Shown here one piece after another: positions 8,275 to 15,870 of a DNA stretch of 41,082 nucleotides. The position numbers were made by a program, and so were the translations under genes. This DNA comes from CAZEHS01 sp964649745 (GTDB lineage: Bacteria > Bacillota > Clostridia > Peptostreptococcales > Acidaminobacteraceae). The stretch covers positions 1 through 41,082 of the forward strand of contig CAZYQI010000028.1 of assembly GCA_964649745.1 (NCBI GenBank), written 5' to 3'. The stretch's first letter is position 1. Each line of letters starts with the position of its first letter. The notes below the pieces were generated by a model. The model did no database searches. It had not been told where the DNA came from and saw only the letters and a list, made by a program, of their open reading frames with translations.

Positions 8275-8375
8275 GGTTTGTGTGAATAGCACCTCTTAAG
8301 GCTGTAAATATTATGCCCCCATTGTTTTAAAACATCCTGTTTATGGGTATTAATCACGAAGAGGAGGAAGATTCA

Positions 8376-8645
8376 ATGAAAACATACACCATTGCCGTTC
8401 AGGATGGTCTTGAAGATATCAAGACCGTGCTTAGAGAAAAGGGACACCGGATCGTGCCCTATGTCGAGGCTGCCCACTCTGCAGATATTGCAGTTATAAG
8501 CGGAATCGACTCCGCTTATGAGGAAATAGAGACTGCCCAATGTATGATTAAGGGCATCGACGGCAGTGAGATGCTGCTGATCAACGCCACCGGTATGACA
8601 CCTGAACAGGTCTTGAACCGGGTTGATAATAACCTCTGCAAATAA
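8376..8645 (+). CDS. UPF0180 / YkuS family protein
   Basis: This 89-residue protein matches the YkuS/UPF0180 family in size and pattern: IAVQDGLEDIKTVLREKGH, then a short DIAVISGID segment, then LLINATGMTPEQVLNRV. Family function is unknown. GAGGAGGAAG precedes the ATG at 8376; the upstream in-frame ATG at 8343 is not preceded by a site. It is a single-gene unit with its own terminator. Confidence 0.8.
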   Translation: MKTYTIAVQDGLEDIKTVLREKGHRIVPYVEAAHSADIAVISGIDSAYEEIETAQCMIKGIDGSEMLLINATGMTPEQVLNRVDNNLCK

Positions 8646-8672
8646 ACACGCAACCTCGTAACACTTTCGATG

Positions 8673-8737
8673 CCGCACCCGGCGCGGTCCGCACACCCCA
8701 GCGGATCCATACAACCCTGCCGGGTGTGGTTGTTTTT
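8673..8737 (+). terminator. intrinsic terminator with long loop after the UPF0180 gene
   Basis: CCGCACCCGGC (8673-8683) pairs with GCCGGGTGTGG (8719-8729), allowing one G-T pair, and is followed by TTGTTTTTTG. The loop of about 35 nt has a smaller GCGG/CCGC stem. Confidence 0.75.
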
Positions 8738-8743
8738 TGTCCA

Positions 8744-9211
8744 TCAGTCCGAAATGGTTATTTCATTCAGATTAAGCTTCACGGTTTCCTTATTCGTTGA
8801 CAGCACCATATAGGTGTAGGTGTTCTTGGAAATTTGGTTGATGGTGTCAATCAGCTTTTCCAGCTCTTCCGGGTTTCTCGACCGCACCTTTACCATAAAG
8901 CAGGTATTTCCCGTAACCTTGTGACACTCCACTACATCCGGCAGTTTCGCCAGCATATCTCCCATTTCCCTAACACTGATATCCCCAACCGGAACCGTAA
9001 TGAAAGCCGTAATTCCCTTGTTTACTTTCTTGGGGTTGATAAGGGTGTGATACCCTGCTATGACCCCTTCCGTTTCAAGCTTCTTAACCCGCTCCTTGGT
9101 AGCCGTGGTGGAAAGACCAATCACACGTCCCAGTTCGGCGATACTCATTTTTGCATTTTCCTGAAGCTCCTCCAGGATCATATAGTCGAAACGGTCCATT
9201 CTGACATCCAT
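8744..9211 (-). CDS. Lrp/AsnC family transcriptional regulator (second copy)
   Basis: This 155-residue protein has the same plan as the 3346-3795 protein: a winged helix (DRFDYMILEELQENAKMS, LSTTATKERVKKLETEGVI) and a RAM domain (VVECHKVTGNTCFMVKV). It is not a recent duplicate, since only about a third of the residues look the same. GGAGG stands 7 nt before the ATG at 9211. RNase HI is divergent, and nothing metabolic is adjacent, so its target is not evident. Confidence 0.9.
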   Translation of the reverse strand: MDVRMDRFDYMILEELQENAKMSIAELGRVIGLSTTATKERVKKLETEGVIAGYHTLINPKKVNKGITAFITVPVGDISVREMGDMLAKLPDVVECHKVTGNTCFMVKVRSRNPEELEKLIDTINQISKNTYTYMVLSTNKETVKLNLNEITISD

Positions 9212-9294
9212 GACGGCACCTCCATTATTTAAACATCATTGTACCAGAAACTCTTCCCGTTGTCAGTTTCTATGGGCTTCAAACCTCTGTTGAA

Positions 9295-9324
9295 TTGAAA
9301 CCGCTGCCCTATTCATGCTAGAAT
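9295..9324 (+). promoter_or_regulatory. sigma-A type promoter of rnhA
   Basis: TTGAAA (9295-9300), an 18-bp spacer and TAGAAT (9319-9324) lie directly before the rnhA ribosome site. Confidence 0.55.
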
Positions 9325-9343
9325 AATGGAGAGGTGAATCGGG

Positions 9344-9892
9344 ATGAAAATCGTTAAAGTGCATACGGACGGTGCGTGCTCCGGAAATCAGAATACGGAG
9401 AATGTCGGAGGCTGGGGAGCTGTATTGGATTATCAGGGTACCACTAAGGAACTTTTCGGCGGTGTCCGGAACACCACCAACAACCGCATGGAGTTGACCG
9501 CCCTGATTGAAGGGCTGAAGGCACTGAAATCCAATGCCGTTTCTCTTGAGATCTATTCGGACAGCGCCTATGTGATCAACTGCTTTCAGCAGGGTTGGCA
9601 TCATAAATGGCAGGTTAACGGATGGGTCAACTCAAAAAAAGAGCCTGTAGAAAATAGGGACCTGTGGCAGGAGCTGCTTCAACTGCTGTCTCCTTTTCAA
9701 AATCCATCCTTCTACAGCATCAAGGGACATTTGGACCTTGCCAAAACTGCTGAGGTTTCCAAATGGTATTCTAAATTCCTTGAAAAGAACAAACTAAAGA
9801 TTTCTCCAGATGAATTCAGGGCGATTGTCCGGATGAACCATCTGGCGGATGACTTGGCCAACAAAGGTATCGCCGAGGCCCGAAGGGGCTGA
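9344..9892 (+). CDS. rnhA: ribonuclease HI with internal insertion
   Basis: RNase HI cuts the RNA strand of RNA-DNA hybrids. The catalytic acids are visible: D9 in VHTDGACSGN, E50 in NNRMELTAL, D73 in YSDSAYV, and D169/D170 in NHLADDLANKG; H129 in SIKGHLD fits the flexible-loop histidine. The 182-residue length exceeds the usual 150-155. About 30 extra residues (131-163, KTAEVSKWYSKFLEKN onward) separate the histidine loop from the last acid. GAGGTG precedes the ATG. It is a single gene between two terminators. Confidence 0.93.
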   Translation: MKIVKVHTDGACSGNQNTENVGGWGAVLDYQGTTKELFGGVRNTTNNRMELTALIEGLKALKSNAVSLEIYSDSAYVINCFQQGWHHKWQVNGWVNSKKEPVENRDLWQELLQLLSPFQNPSFYSIKGHLDLAKTAEVSKWYSKFLEKNKLKISPDEFRAIVRMNHLADDLANKGIAEARRG

Positions 9893-9920
9893 TCCGTGTA
9901 TGAAGCGGAGAAACGCGAAA

Positions 9921-9963
9921 AAAACGGGGAGGACAACTGCATAACAGTGGTCTTCCCCGTTTT
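9921..9963. terminator. bidirectional terminator between rnhA and the TPR-like gene
   Basis: The 13-nt arms 9921-9933 and 9951-9963 pair with one G-T. The minus-strand copy runs into seven T, ending the speA operon, and the plus-strand copy ends in TTTTG. Confidence 0.85.
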
Positions 9964-9965
9964 GA

Positions 9966-10397
9966 TTACAGCCGGTTTTTAAAAATCGAATCGGCTTCGG
10001 TTTCGATAAACTGATCACGACGTTTGATCAATTCTTGCTGATAGGTGACCATGGCCTCGTGCTGAGGCTCGAAAATCTGAATGGTGCTCTCAAAGTTCTC
10101 CATCATTTCCAGACTCATCTCAAGATATGCTCTGGCTACATCCAGTTGAGTCAGCTCGTACAGGGCATTGTCCTCTCCCTCGTATTCGGAAATGATCTTC
10201 TGATAAAGGTCGATGGACTGAAAAAAATCCTTATACCCGATGTAGCCTACCAGATCTCCCAAATGCTTAAGGGCCCAGAAGTGCGTATCTGTACCTTCCG
10301 TCTCTTCCATGATTTCTTTGTAGGCTTCCATCGCTGCTTCAAACTGCCGGTTCCTCACCAGGGATTCCGCTTCTCCGAACCGCTCCTTGTAATCCAT
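9966..10397 (-). CDS. small TPR-like helical protein, unknown function
   Basis: This 143-residue all-helical protein looks like tetratricopeptide repeats: ESLVRNRQFEAAMEAYKEIM, then HLGDLVGYIGYKDFFQSI, then ARAYLEMSLEMMENFEST. No enzyme motif or signal peptide is present. AGGAGGG precedes the ATG. It starts 21 nt after the decarboxylase gene stop and shares its terminator, so it is probably co-transcribed. A binding role is inferred from the fold only. Confidence 0.7.
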   Translation of the reverse strand: MDYKERFGEAESLVRNRQFEAAMEAYKEIMEETEGTDTHFWALKHLGDLVGYIGYKDFFQSIDLYQKIISEYEGEDNALYELTQLDVARAYLEMSLEMMENFESTIQIFEPQHEAMVTYQQELIKRRDQFIETEADSIFKNRL

Positions 10398-10418
10398 AAA
10401 CCCTCCTGTGGATTTAAA

Positions 10419-11876
10419 TCATACACCAACAACCTTCACAAAATTAACATCCGGGTCTTCAGCCCCTTGGAGCTGGCTGTCTTCTTCCTTGAGCCACTTA
10501 ATGTACTCCACCATTTCAGCCGAAAATCGCTCACCCGGTGTAATAAGGGGAATCCCCGGCGGGTAGGTCATAATGGCTTCCCCGCTGATTTCTCCGATTG
10601 CATCCTCCAAAGCAAGGATATGCTTCGGGCTATAGTGGGCCTCACGGGGGGTCATGATCAGGGACGGATTATAAAGGACATTGGTTTTAAGATCCAAGGG
10701 CTTTGGCAGTCGGTGTCTGGTCGCCATATCTTCAACGGCATCACACAGGGTGCGGATGGAGTCCTCCGTATCGCCGACACTGACGATGGCCAGCACATTG
10801 TACATATCGCCCAATTCCATTTGTATGTTGTATTCATCAACAAGGATATCATACGCTTCAAAGCCCGAAAGTCCAAGGCCCCGAACGTTGATCCCCAGCT
10901 TGGTTTCGTCAAAGGCATACACCCCTGGGTTTCCGGTAAGCTCGTTTCCGAAGGCATACACCCCTTCGATCTTATTAAGCCGTTCCCGTGCACCCCTGCA
11001 GAGCTTGATCACACGCTCCAGTATCGCTTCGCCTTCAAGGGCCAGCTGCTTTCTGGCAACATCCAGGCTCCCCATTAAAAGATAGGAGGCGCTGGTGGTC
11101 TGCATCAGATTAATGGCCGTTTTGACCTCTTTATAGGTGATTCGTTCCTCCCGCATAAGGAGAATAGAGCTTTGGGTGAGAGAGCCCCCGGTTTTATGAA
11201 GGCTTACGGCACACAAATCCGCCCCCTGGCTCATGGCACAGCCTGGAAGGTCCGGATGAAACCGCATATGGGCGCCATGGGCTTCGTCCACCAGAACCAG
11301 CATGTTGCGGGCATGGGCCATAGCCGAGATTGTTTTGATATCGCTGGACGCACCATAATACGTTGGGTTCACCAAAAAAACAGCTCTGGCGTCAGGGTTC
11401 TGCTCGATGGCCCTTGCAACTGCTTCCAGCGAAACACCCATGGCAATACCCAGGTTTTCATCAATTTCCGGCTGGATATACACTGGCCGTGCGCCACTGA
11501 GAATGAGGGACATTACCGCTGACTTATGGGCATTTCGGGGAAGAATGATCTTTTCACCCGGCTTAACCGCCGCCAAAATCATGGTCTGAACACCAATGGT
11601 GGTCCCGTTGACCAAAAAGAAGGCACCGTCTGCACCATATGCCTCTGCAGCCAAGTCTTCCGCTTCCTTGATCACGCTGATTGGATTGCATAAATTGTCC
11701 AGGCATCGCATGGAGTTAACATCCAACTCCATCATGGCGTTGCCGAAATATTCCCTGTATTCCGGGAGTCCGGCTCCGTGCTTATGTCCTGGTACATCGA
11801 ACGGGACGACGTTGCGGCGGTGATAAGCCACCATGGCGTCGAAAAGCGGCGTTTGCGCCTGTCGATTACGTTCCAT
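10419..11876 (-). CDS. speA: Orn/Lys/Arg decarboxylase family protein (PLP-dependent, SpeA/CadA-like)
   Basis: This 485-residue fold-type I PLP enzyme belongs to the short Gram-positive arginine/lysine/ornithine decarboxylases. Signatures are TPLFDAMVAY, PFDVPGHKHGAG, LVNGTTIGVQ, VDEAHGAHMRFHP and the PLP-lysine segment SLHKTGGSLTQSS, with the C-terminal domain ending TYPPGIPLITPGE. It would make a polyamine (agmatine, cadaverine or putrescine), but the amino-acid preference cannot be read from the sequence. I chose ATG 11876 after AAGGAAGTG; an upstream TTG at 11921 adds 15 residues with no family match. The TPR-like gene follows in the same operon. Confidence 0.9.
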   Translation of the reverse strand: MERNRQAQTPLFDAMVAYHRRNVVPFDVPGHKHGAGLPEYREYFGNAMMELDVNSMRCLDNLCNPISVIKEAEDLAAEAYGADGAFFLVNGTTIGVQTMILAAVKPGEKIILPRNAHKSAVMSLILSGARPVYIQPEIDENLGIAMGVSLEAVARAIEQNPDARAVFLVNPTYYGASSDIKTISAMAHARNMLVLVDEAHGAHMRFHPDLPGCAMSQGADLCAVSLHKTGGSLTQSSILLMREERITYKEVKTAINLMQTTSASYLLMGSLDVARKQLALEGEAILERVIKLCRGARERLNKIEGVYAFGNELTGNPGVYAFDETKLGINVRGLGLSGFEAYDILVDEYNIQMELGDMYNVLAIVSVGDTEDSIRTLCDAVEDMATRHRLPKPLDLKTNVLYNPSLIMTPREAHYSPKHILALEDAIGEISGEAIMTYPPGIPLITPGERFSAEMVEYIKWLKEEDSQLQGAEDPDVNFVKVVGV

Positions 11877-12000
11877 CCCTTCACTTCCTTCTTTAATATA
11901 GTCCGATCCCCCAGAAGGCAATCCGTATTATTATAAATCCAATTAAAGAACTATGCAAGTACATCCATTACATCTCCAGACGCCAGGTGATCACCCCTTT

Positions 12001-12045
12001 GCCACGGATGAAAATCGATGAAGGAGATCTGTGTTAATCCGTGGC
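12001..12045. repeat. CCACGGAT-type dispersed inverted repeat, copy A
   Basis: GCCACGGAT (12001-12009) and ATCCGTGGC (12037-12045) form perfect 9-bp ends. The inner part has the family's ATCTGTGTTA. It is the smallest copy, between the speA and peptidase genes. Confidence 0.75.
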
Positions 12046-12058
12046 TAAAAATATGTTC

Positions 12059-13174
12059 TTACAGATCCCACGACACTGCCAGTCGGTGTACCAGCCGTGT
12101 AAGATCCACCATATCCTTAACCTCCACATACTCTTCCAACGTGTGGACCTTGGACATCCCGGTAGCCAGATTCAGCAACTTAAGCCCTCGGTTGTTAAAG
12201 ATATTGGTGTCGCTTCCTCCGCCGGATGTCATCCGTACAGGGGTCATCCCCAAATCGCGAATCGTGGCTTCCGTGAAGGCAAGAAGAGGCTCTCCGTCTG
12301 TAACAGCGTATCCGCCGTATTCTCTGGAAACCTCAATTTCTGACTTAGCGCCAAACTTCGTGCACGCCTCTTCAACACATTTGACCATGTGCTGGGTTTG
12401 AGCTACCAGCTTCTCTTCGGTAAGACTCCGGGCCTCCGCCTTGATCCAGACCTCCGAACAGACGATGTTCGTAGCGTCTCCCCCTCTGATGATGCCGATA
12501 TTGGCGGTGGTTTCATTATCTATCCTTAAAAGATGCATGTTCTGTATGGCCCCGGCCGCCACCTGGATGGCGCTGATGCCTTCCTCAGGACATATGCCTG
12601 CATGTGCAGGTCTGCCAAGAATCCGGGCCTCAATCTTATCCTGATAGGGAGCACCCACCACGATGGCTCCCGGAGAACCTCCGCTGTCCAGAACGAAGCC
12701 TCTGGATCCGGATATCAGGGCCATATCCATATTTTTTGCCCCATTGAGTCCCCCCTCTTCAGCAATTGTGAATACAAGTTCGATGGTTCTATGGGGTGTT
12801 TTGCTCTCGATAATCATCTGAACCGCTTCAACAATGGCCGCAATTCCACCCTTGTCATCGGAACCCAGGATCGTATCCCCCTGGCTGGTGATAACGCCAT
12901 CCTTCAGCACGGGAACAATCCCCTTACCAGGCACCACCGTATCCATGTGGGCACATAAAATCACCGGCTCCCCGGGCAATGTCCCTTCAAGCCTTCCCAC
13001 AAGATTGTTTCCATCGGAACCAATAACGGCCCCAGCCTGATCAAATGCCACCACCAGACCCATTTGCTCCATCTTTTCTGCCAGAAACCGTCCAAATACG
13101 CCTTCTGACTTGGTTTCACTGTCAATCCGAACATATTCCATGAACCGGTCAATCAATCTCTGCTCGTTTATCAT
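12059..13174 (-). CDS. M20 family metallopeptidase, PepT-like
   Basis: This protein of about 371 residues is a di-zinc exopeptidase of the PepT/M20 group, acting on tripeptides or similar short peptides in the cytoplasm. Visible ligands are H in CAHMDTVVPG, bridging D in LGSDDKGGIAA, the catalytic/ligand E pair in TIAEEGGLNGA and H in MSKVHTLEEYV near the end. A dimerisation lid domain lies between (about 180-290, with GRPAHAG and ANIGIIRGG). The ATG at 13174 fits GGAGAG better than the ATG at 13189, which overlaps it. It stands alone, upstream of repeat copy A and downstream of hemerythrin. Confidence 0.88.
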   Translation of the reverse strand: MINEQRLIDRFMEYVRIDSETKSEGVFGRFLAEKMEQMGLVVAFDQAGAVIGSDGNNLVGRLEGTLPGEPVILCAHMDTVVPGKGIVPVLKDGVITSQGDTILGSDDKGGIAAIVEAVQMIIESKTPHRTIELVFTIAEEGGLNGAKNMDMALISGSRGFVLDSGGSPGAIVVGAPYQDKIEARILGRPAHAGICPEEGISAIQVAAGAIQNMHLLRIDNETTANIGIIRGGDATNIVCSEVWIKAEARSLTEEKLVAQTQHMVKCVEEACTKFGAKSEIEVSREYGGYAVTDGEPLLAFTEATIRDLGMTPVRMTSGGGSDTNIFNNRGLKLLNLATGMSKVHTLEEYVEVKDMVDLTRLVHRLAVSWDL

Positions 13175-13221
13175 GTGCTCACTCTCCATTCAACTATTCA
13201 TATGCCTTCATTATAGCATAG

Positions 13222-13250
13222 AAAAAAGAGGAGCCCGAAGACTCCCCTCT
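13222..13250 (-). terminator. terminator of the hemerythrin transcript, UUCG tetraloop
   Basis: On the minus strand GAGTC-TTCG-GGCTC forms the top of a GC-rich stem extended by AGAGG/CTCT with a small bulge, followed by six T. It probably ends the oxygen-defence operon. Confidence 0.8.
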
Positions 13251-13644
13251 ACACGTATTCTTTATATTTAAAATCCGTATCAAGAATGTGCCGCTCAATC
13301 CAGTTGGCCACAAAACCCAGCATTTCAAAGGCAATCTTGTTCTGGAAAGCATCCAGATCCTGGTCTGCCAGCTCATCCATCTTTTGAATAAACTTCCGGT
13401 GCTCCTGCTCGTGGAGATCCAAATCGGGGTAACCGCCTGCTTCCAACATTCCCTCTTCAAATTCGAAGTGATACACGGTGTAATCCTTCAGCTCCCTGAT
13501 AAGGACCATGAGATCATCGTACTTGTCCTCACCCCGCTTTGTGGTAAGCAACTGATGAACCTCTCGCCCAAGCTCAAACAGCCGTTGATGCTGCTCATCA
13601 ATGGCCCCATTGCCGATGGCATACTCCTCTTTCCATAAAAACAT
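13249..13644 (-). CDS. bacteriohemerythrin
   Basis: This 131-residue protein is a single-domain hemerythrin with a di-iron oxygen-binding site. The ligand motifs are all present: IDEQHQRLF (H19), YHFEFEEGML (H about 56, E about 60), HEQEHRKF (two His) and WIERHILDTD. Such proteins bind or scavenge O2 in anaerobes and microaerophiles. It lies last in the same-strand group of ferritin, desulfoferrodoxin, PerR and rubredoxin. The 116-bp gap upstream may hold its own promoter, but none is clear. Confidence 0.92.
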   Translation of the reverse strand: MFLWKEEYAIGNGAIDEQHQRLFELGREVHQLLTTKRGEDKYDDLMVLIRELKDYTVYHFEFEEGMLEAGGYPDLDLHEQEHRKFIQKMDELADQDLDAFQNKIAFEMLGFVANWIERHILDTDFKYKEYV

Positions 13645-13760
13645 CCTTCTACCCCCGATTTGTTGTCATCTTTCAATCGATTAACCTTCACAGCATAAAC
13701 AGCCCGGGATAGATTTAAACCCCAGACTGTCTGCATCCGATGTTCTATTCAGAAACCCTC

Positions 13761-14273
13761 TTAAGCGGTGGCAGTCGGCGGTACGTAAACTCTGGCAGCC
13801 AACTCTCGATCCAGCATCAGCATGCCATGTCCGTTTCCGTACACCATCCGGAGCTCATCGAGAATCTTTGTAGCATTGGCCTCTTCCTCAACCTGTTCAT
13901 TGACAAACCACTGCAGCATGTTCACGGTGGCATAGTCCTTTTCCTCGATGGCGATGCTCATCAGGTTGTTGATCAGAGAGGTGACCAGCTGCTCATGCTT
14001 CAAGGTTGTCTCGAATACATCCACAGCATCCTTCCACTCTTTCTGGGGGCCGTCTATGGCCTCCAGCCCGACCCTTCCGCCCCGCTCGCAGACCCAGTCG
14101 AAGAATTTGAAACCATGGAACTGTTCTTCCTGGAACTGCACCCGCATCCAATTGGCAAACCCGGGTAGGCCTTCCGACTGGAAATAGGCTCCCATGGAGG
14201 CATAAAGATAGGCCGAGTAAAGCTCTGCGTTTATCTGCTTATTAATGGCTTCTTCCACCCGCTTATTCATCAT
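13761..14273 (-). CDS. ftnA: ferritin (FtnA-type)
   Basis: This 170-residue non-heme ferritin stores iron and removes Fe(II) that would feed Fenton chemistry. Ferroxidase residues are visible in NAELYSAYLYASM (E17, Y24), EEQFHGFKFFDW (E50, H53), ETTLKHEQLV and NEQVEEEANA. GGTGACAAC precedes the ATG at 14273; an earlier frame extension to 14318 overlaps the desulfoferrodoxin gene. It begins 14 nt after the desulfoferrodoxin stop, so the two are translated from one message. Confidence 0.93.
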   Translation of the reverse strand: MMNKRVEEAINKQINAELYSAYLYASMGAYFQSEGLPGFANWMRVQFQEEQFHGFKFFDWVCERGGRVGLEAIDGPQKEWKDAVDVFETTLKHEQLVTSLINNLMSIAIEEKDYATVNMLQWFVNEQVEEEANATKILDELRMVYGNGHGMLMLDRELAARVYVPPTATA

Positions 14274-14287
14274 GTTGTCACCTGTCC

Positions 14288-14662
14288 TTAGGATTTCCAG
14301 AGGCTGTGTAGATTGCAATATTCCCGGGCATAAAGAGCCTTATCATCTGTTTTGAACACGGCAACCGGCTCATCACCAGGCTTGAGATACTGCACCAACA
14401 CCTGCTTCTCTGTAACCAGCTGAATCCATTCGATATAATGGTTGTCCAGCATTGGGTGAAGAGTGGAGCCTACCGTCACCTTGTAGCCGCCTTCTACCGC
14501 TTCCACAAGAGGTACGTGTTTTTCAGTGGTTTTGTCCGCTGTCTTTTCTTCCAGCAGCGTCATCGGCTGCCCGCAGCAAACCAGCTCGCCCCCTGATGCG
14601 TGACAAACATCTACGATATTTCCGCAAAGCTCGCATTTATATACTTCCAGCATTTTGGTCAT
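14288..14662 (-). CDS. dfx: desulfoferrodoxin (superoxide reductase, 2Fe class)
   Basis: This 124-residue protein reduces superoxide to hydrogen peroxide without making O2. Center I has the rubredoxin-like cysteines C10, C13, C29 and C30. Center II has H49 in EKHVP, H69 in STLHPM, H75 in DNHYIEWI, and C116 and H119 in YCNLHSLW, the Fe(His)4Cys set. Rubredoxin, its usual electron donor, is encoded upstream beyond perR. AGGAG stands 8 nt before the ATG at 14662; a GTG at 14671 is inside the ribosome-site region. Confidence 0.95.
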   Translation of the reverse strand: MTKMLEVYKCELCGNIVDVCHASGGELVCCGQPMTLLEEKTADKTTEKHVPLVEAVEGGYKVTVGSTLHPMLDNHYIEWIQLVTEKQVLVQYLKPGDEPVAVFKTDDKALYAREYCNLHSLWKS

Positions 14663-14677
14663 CTTGAGCACTCCTCC

Positions 14678-15100
14678 TCAGTTCTTCTTTTTGGAACAGG
14701 CCGCACAAATCCCTTTGAAATACAGATGCTGCTCATGGATCTGATAGCTGTCCAGCACGGTTACGCTCAGCGCCGAAATATCTGCATCAAAGTCCGTTAC
14801 CTGTCCGCACTTTTCACATTTGAAATGTCCGTGAATCCCTATATTGGCATCATAACGGGTCTCGTTCTCTTCAATGGTGAGCAGCAGAGCGATGGATTCC
14901 TGGACAAACAGATTCAAGGTGTTGTAGACAGTGGTTTTTGAAAGGGTCGGTATGTCTTTGATCAATACCTGATAGATCTCGTCCACCGTCGGATGGGTTC
15001 TATGATGATACAGATAGTCATAGATCTTTATCCGCTGGTATGACGGCTTGATATTGTGACTTTTTAAGTATTCACCAATGTCCTCTATCTTCATGTTCAT
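14678..15100 (-). CDS. perR: Fur family peroxide regulator (PerR-like)
   Basis: This 140-residue protein has a winged helix (SYQRIKIYDYL, then SKTTVYNTLNLF at 55-66), metal ligands HPT (H36), RYDANIGIHGHF (D85, H90, H92) and D103, and two structural zinc pairs, CEKC (95, 98) and CAAC (132, 135). The Asp at 103 is the PerR-type choice, where Fur has Glu. It sits between rubredoxin and desulfoferrodoxin and likely represses this operon through the inverted repeat at 15431-15445. GGAGAG is 7 nt before the ATG. Confidence 0.9.
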   Translation of the reverse strand: MNMKIEDIGEYLKSHNIKPSYQRIKIYDYLYHHRTHPTVDEIYQVLIKDIPTLSKTTVYNTLNLFVQESIALLLTIEENETRYDANIGIHGHFKCEKCGQVTDFDADISALSVTVLDSYQIHEQHLYFKGICAACSKKKN

Positions 15101-15145
15101 CCAGAATCTCTCCTTTAATCGCTCACTTAGCTCAGGCGTCTTGGT

Positions 15146-15304
15146 TTATGCCGGCTCGAACATATCCTTGCCAACGCCGCACAGGGGACATACCCAATCT
15201 TCCGGAATATCTTCAAAAGATGTGCCTGGTGCAATTCCGCTGTCCGGATCACCGATGGCCGGATCGTACTCATACCCGCAAGCTGTGCATACATACTTTT
15301 TCAT
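15146..15304 (-). CDS. rub: rubredoxin (short gene)
   Basis: This 52-residue protein has the standard one-iron rubredoxin layout: CTACGYEY (C6, C9), DPDSGIAPGT, FEDIPEDWVCPLCG (C39, C42), ending KDMFEPA. It carries electrons to desulfoferrodoxin and similar peroxide/superoxide reductases. AGGAGG lies 7 nt before the ATG at 15304. It is the first gene of the perR/dfx/ferritin unit, just downstream of a promoter with a PerR-type box. It is easy to miss because it is under 60 codons. Confidence 0.96.
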   Translation of the reverse strand: MKKYVCTACGYEYDPAIGDPDSGIAPGTSFEDIPEDWVCPLCGVGKDMFEPA

Positions 15305-15430
15305 AATCGTTCCTCCTCATAGGTTTTATTCCCTTTGCAGGGCATCCGTATGATACCCTATACAAGGCTTTCAAAACAAAAAATGAATCGCAGGATTACA
15401 AACAAATAAAGATTTTCAATATGTAATCGT

Positions 15431-15445
15431 TACAATTCAATTGTA
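15431..15445. promoter_or_regulatory. PerR-type operator (7-1-7 inverted repeat)
   Basis: TACAATTCAATTGTA is a perfect 7-1-7 inverted repeat, the geometry of Fur-family Per boxes. It covers the -10 box of the promoter reading into rubredoxin and perR, so binding would block transcription. Assignment to PerR is inference from geometry and position. Confidence 0.75.
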
Positions 15446-15467
15446 GCAGAACGCCGTTCTTTTTCAA
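15440..15467 (-). promoter_or_regulatory. promoter of the rubredoxin-perR-dfx-ferritin operon
   Basis: On the minus strand TTGAAA (15467-15462), a 16-bp spacer and TACAAT (15445-15440) form a sigma-A type promoter about 135 bp before rubredoxin. Confidence 0.7.
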
Positions 15468-15485
15468 GGGGTATTTTAAAAAAGT

Positions 15486-15530
15486 GAAGGGGCTCCTCAG
15501 AAATGATTTATACCCTGAGAATACCCCCTC
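15486..15530 (-). terminator. probable weak terminator of the cstR-side transcript
   Basis: GGGG and CTCAG arms pair with CTGAG and CCCC (15489-15526) with unpaired bases between. On the minus strand a T-rich tail follows (CACTTTTTT). Confidence 0.45.
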
Positions 15531-15542
15531 TTCGTACCTTTG

Positions 15543-15833
15543 CTATTTCACATACTGGATAAGAGATTTCATCAGGGATTCCAACTGAGCCCGATCCACA
15601 GGATTACCATCCTTATCCTGTGTAAGGCATCCCATCATATTCTCTTCCATGATCATAAGCCCTACTTTATGCACGGAAGACTTGATTGCCGCAATCTGAA
15701 GCAATATGTCATCGCAGCATTTGCCGTCCTCTACCATCTTCTCGATACCCGCAATATGACCCTTGATGGTTTTCAGCCGATTCAACACATTTTTTCTCGC
15801 TTCTTCGTTTGCCACCGCTTTCACCCTTCCCAT
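15543..15833 (-). CDS. cstR: CsoR-family repressor, CstR-like persulfide sensor
   Basis: This 96-residue all-helical DUF156 protein has VLNRLKTIKGHIAGIEKMVEDG and the two conserved cysteines, C40 (in GKCCDD) and C69 (29 residues later). In copper-sensing CsoR a His lies four residues before the second Cys; here it is Asn65. This fits the CstR branch, which senses persulfides through a Cys-Cys bridge. C39 next to C40 is an extra thiol. Two C/G-rich operators of the right type lie at 19899-19917 and 24032-24051. The ATG has no clear ribosome site; a GTG at 15815 after GGAAGG may be the real start. It follows the TlpA-like gene by 37 nt. Confidence 0.82.
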   Translation of the reverse strand: MGRVKAVANEEARKNVLNRLKTIKGHIAGIEKMVEDGKCCDDILLQIAAIKSSVHKVGLMIMEENMMGCLTQDKDGNPVDRAQLESLMKSLIQYVK

Positions 15834-15870
15834 TATTTATCTGATGCCTACCCGTTTTATGACTCCCGCA

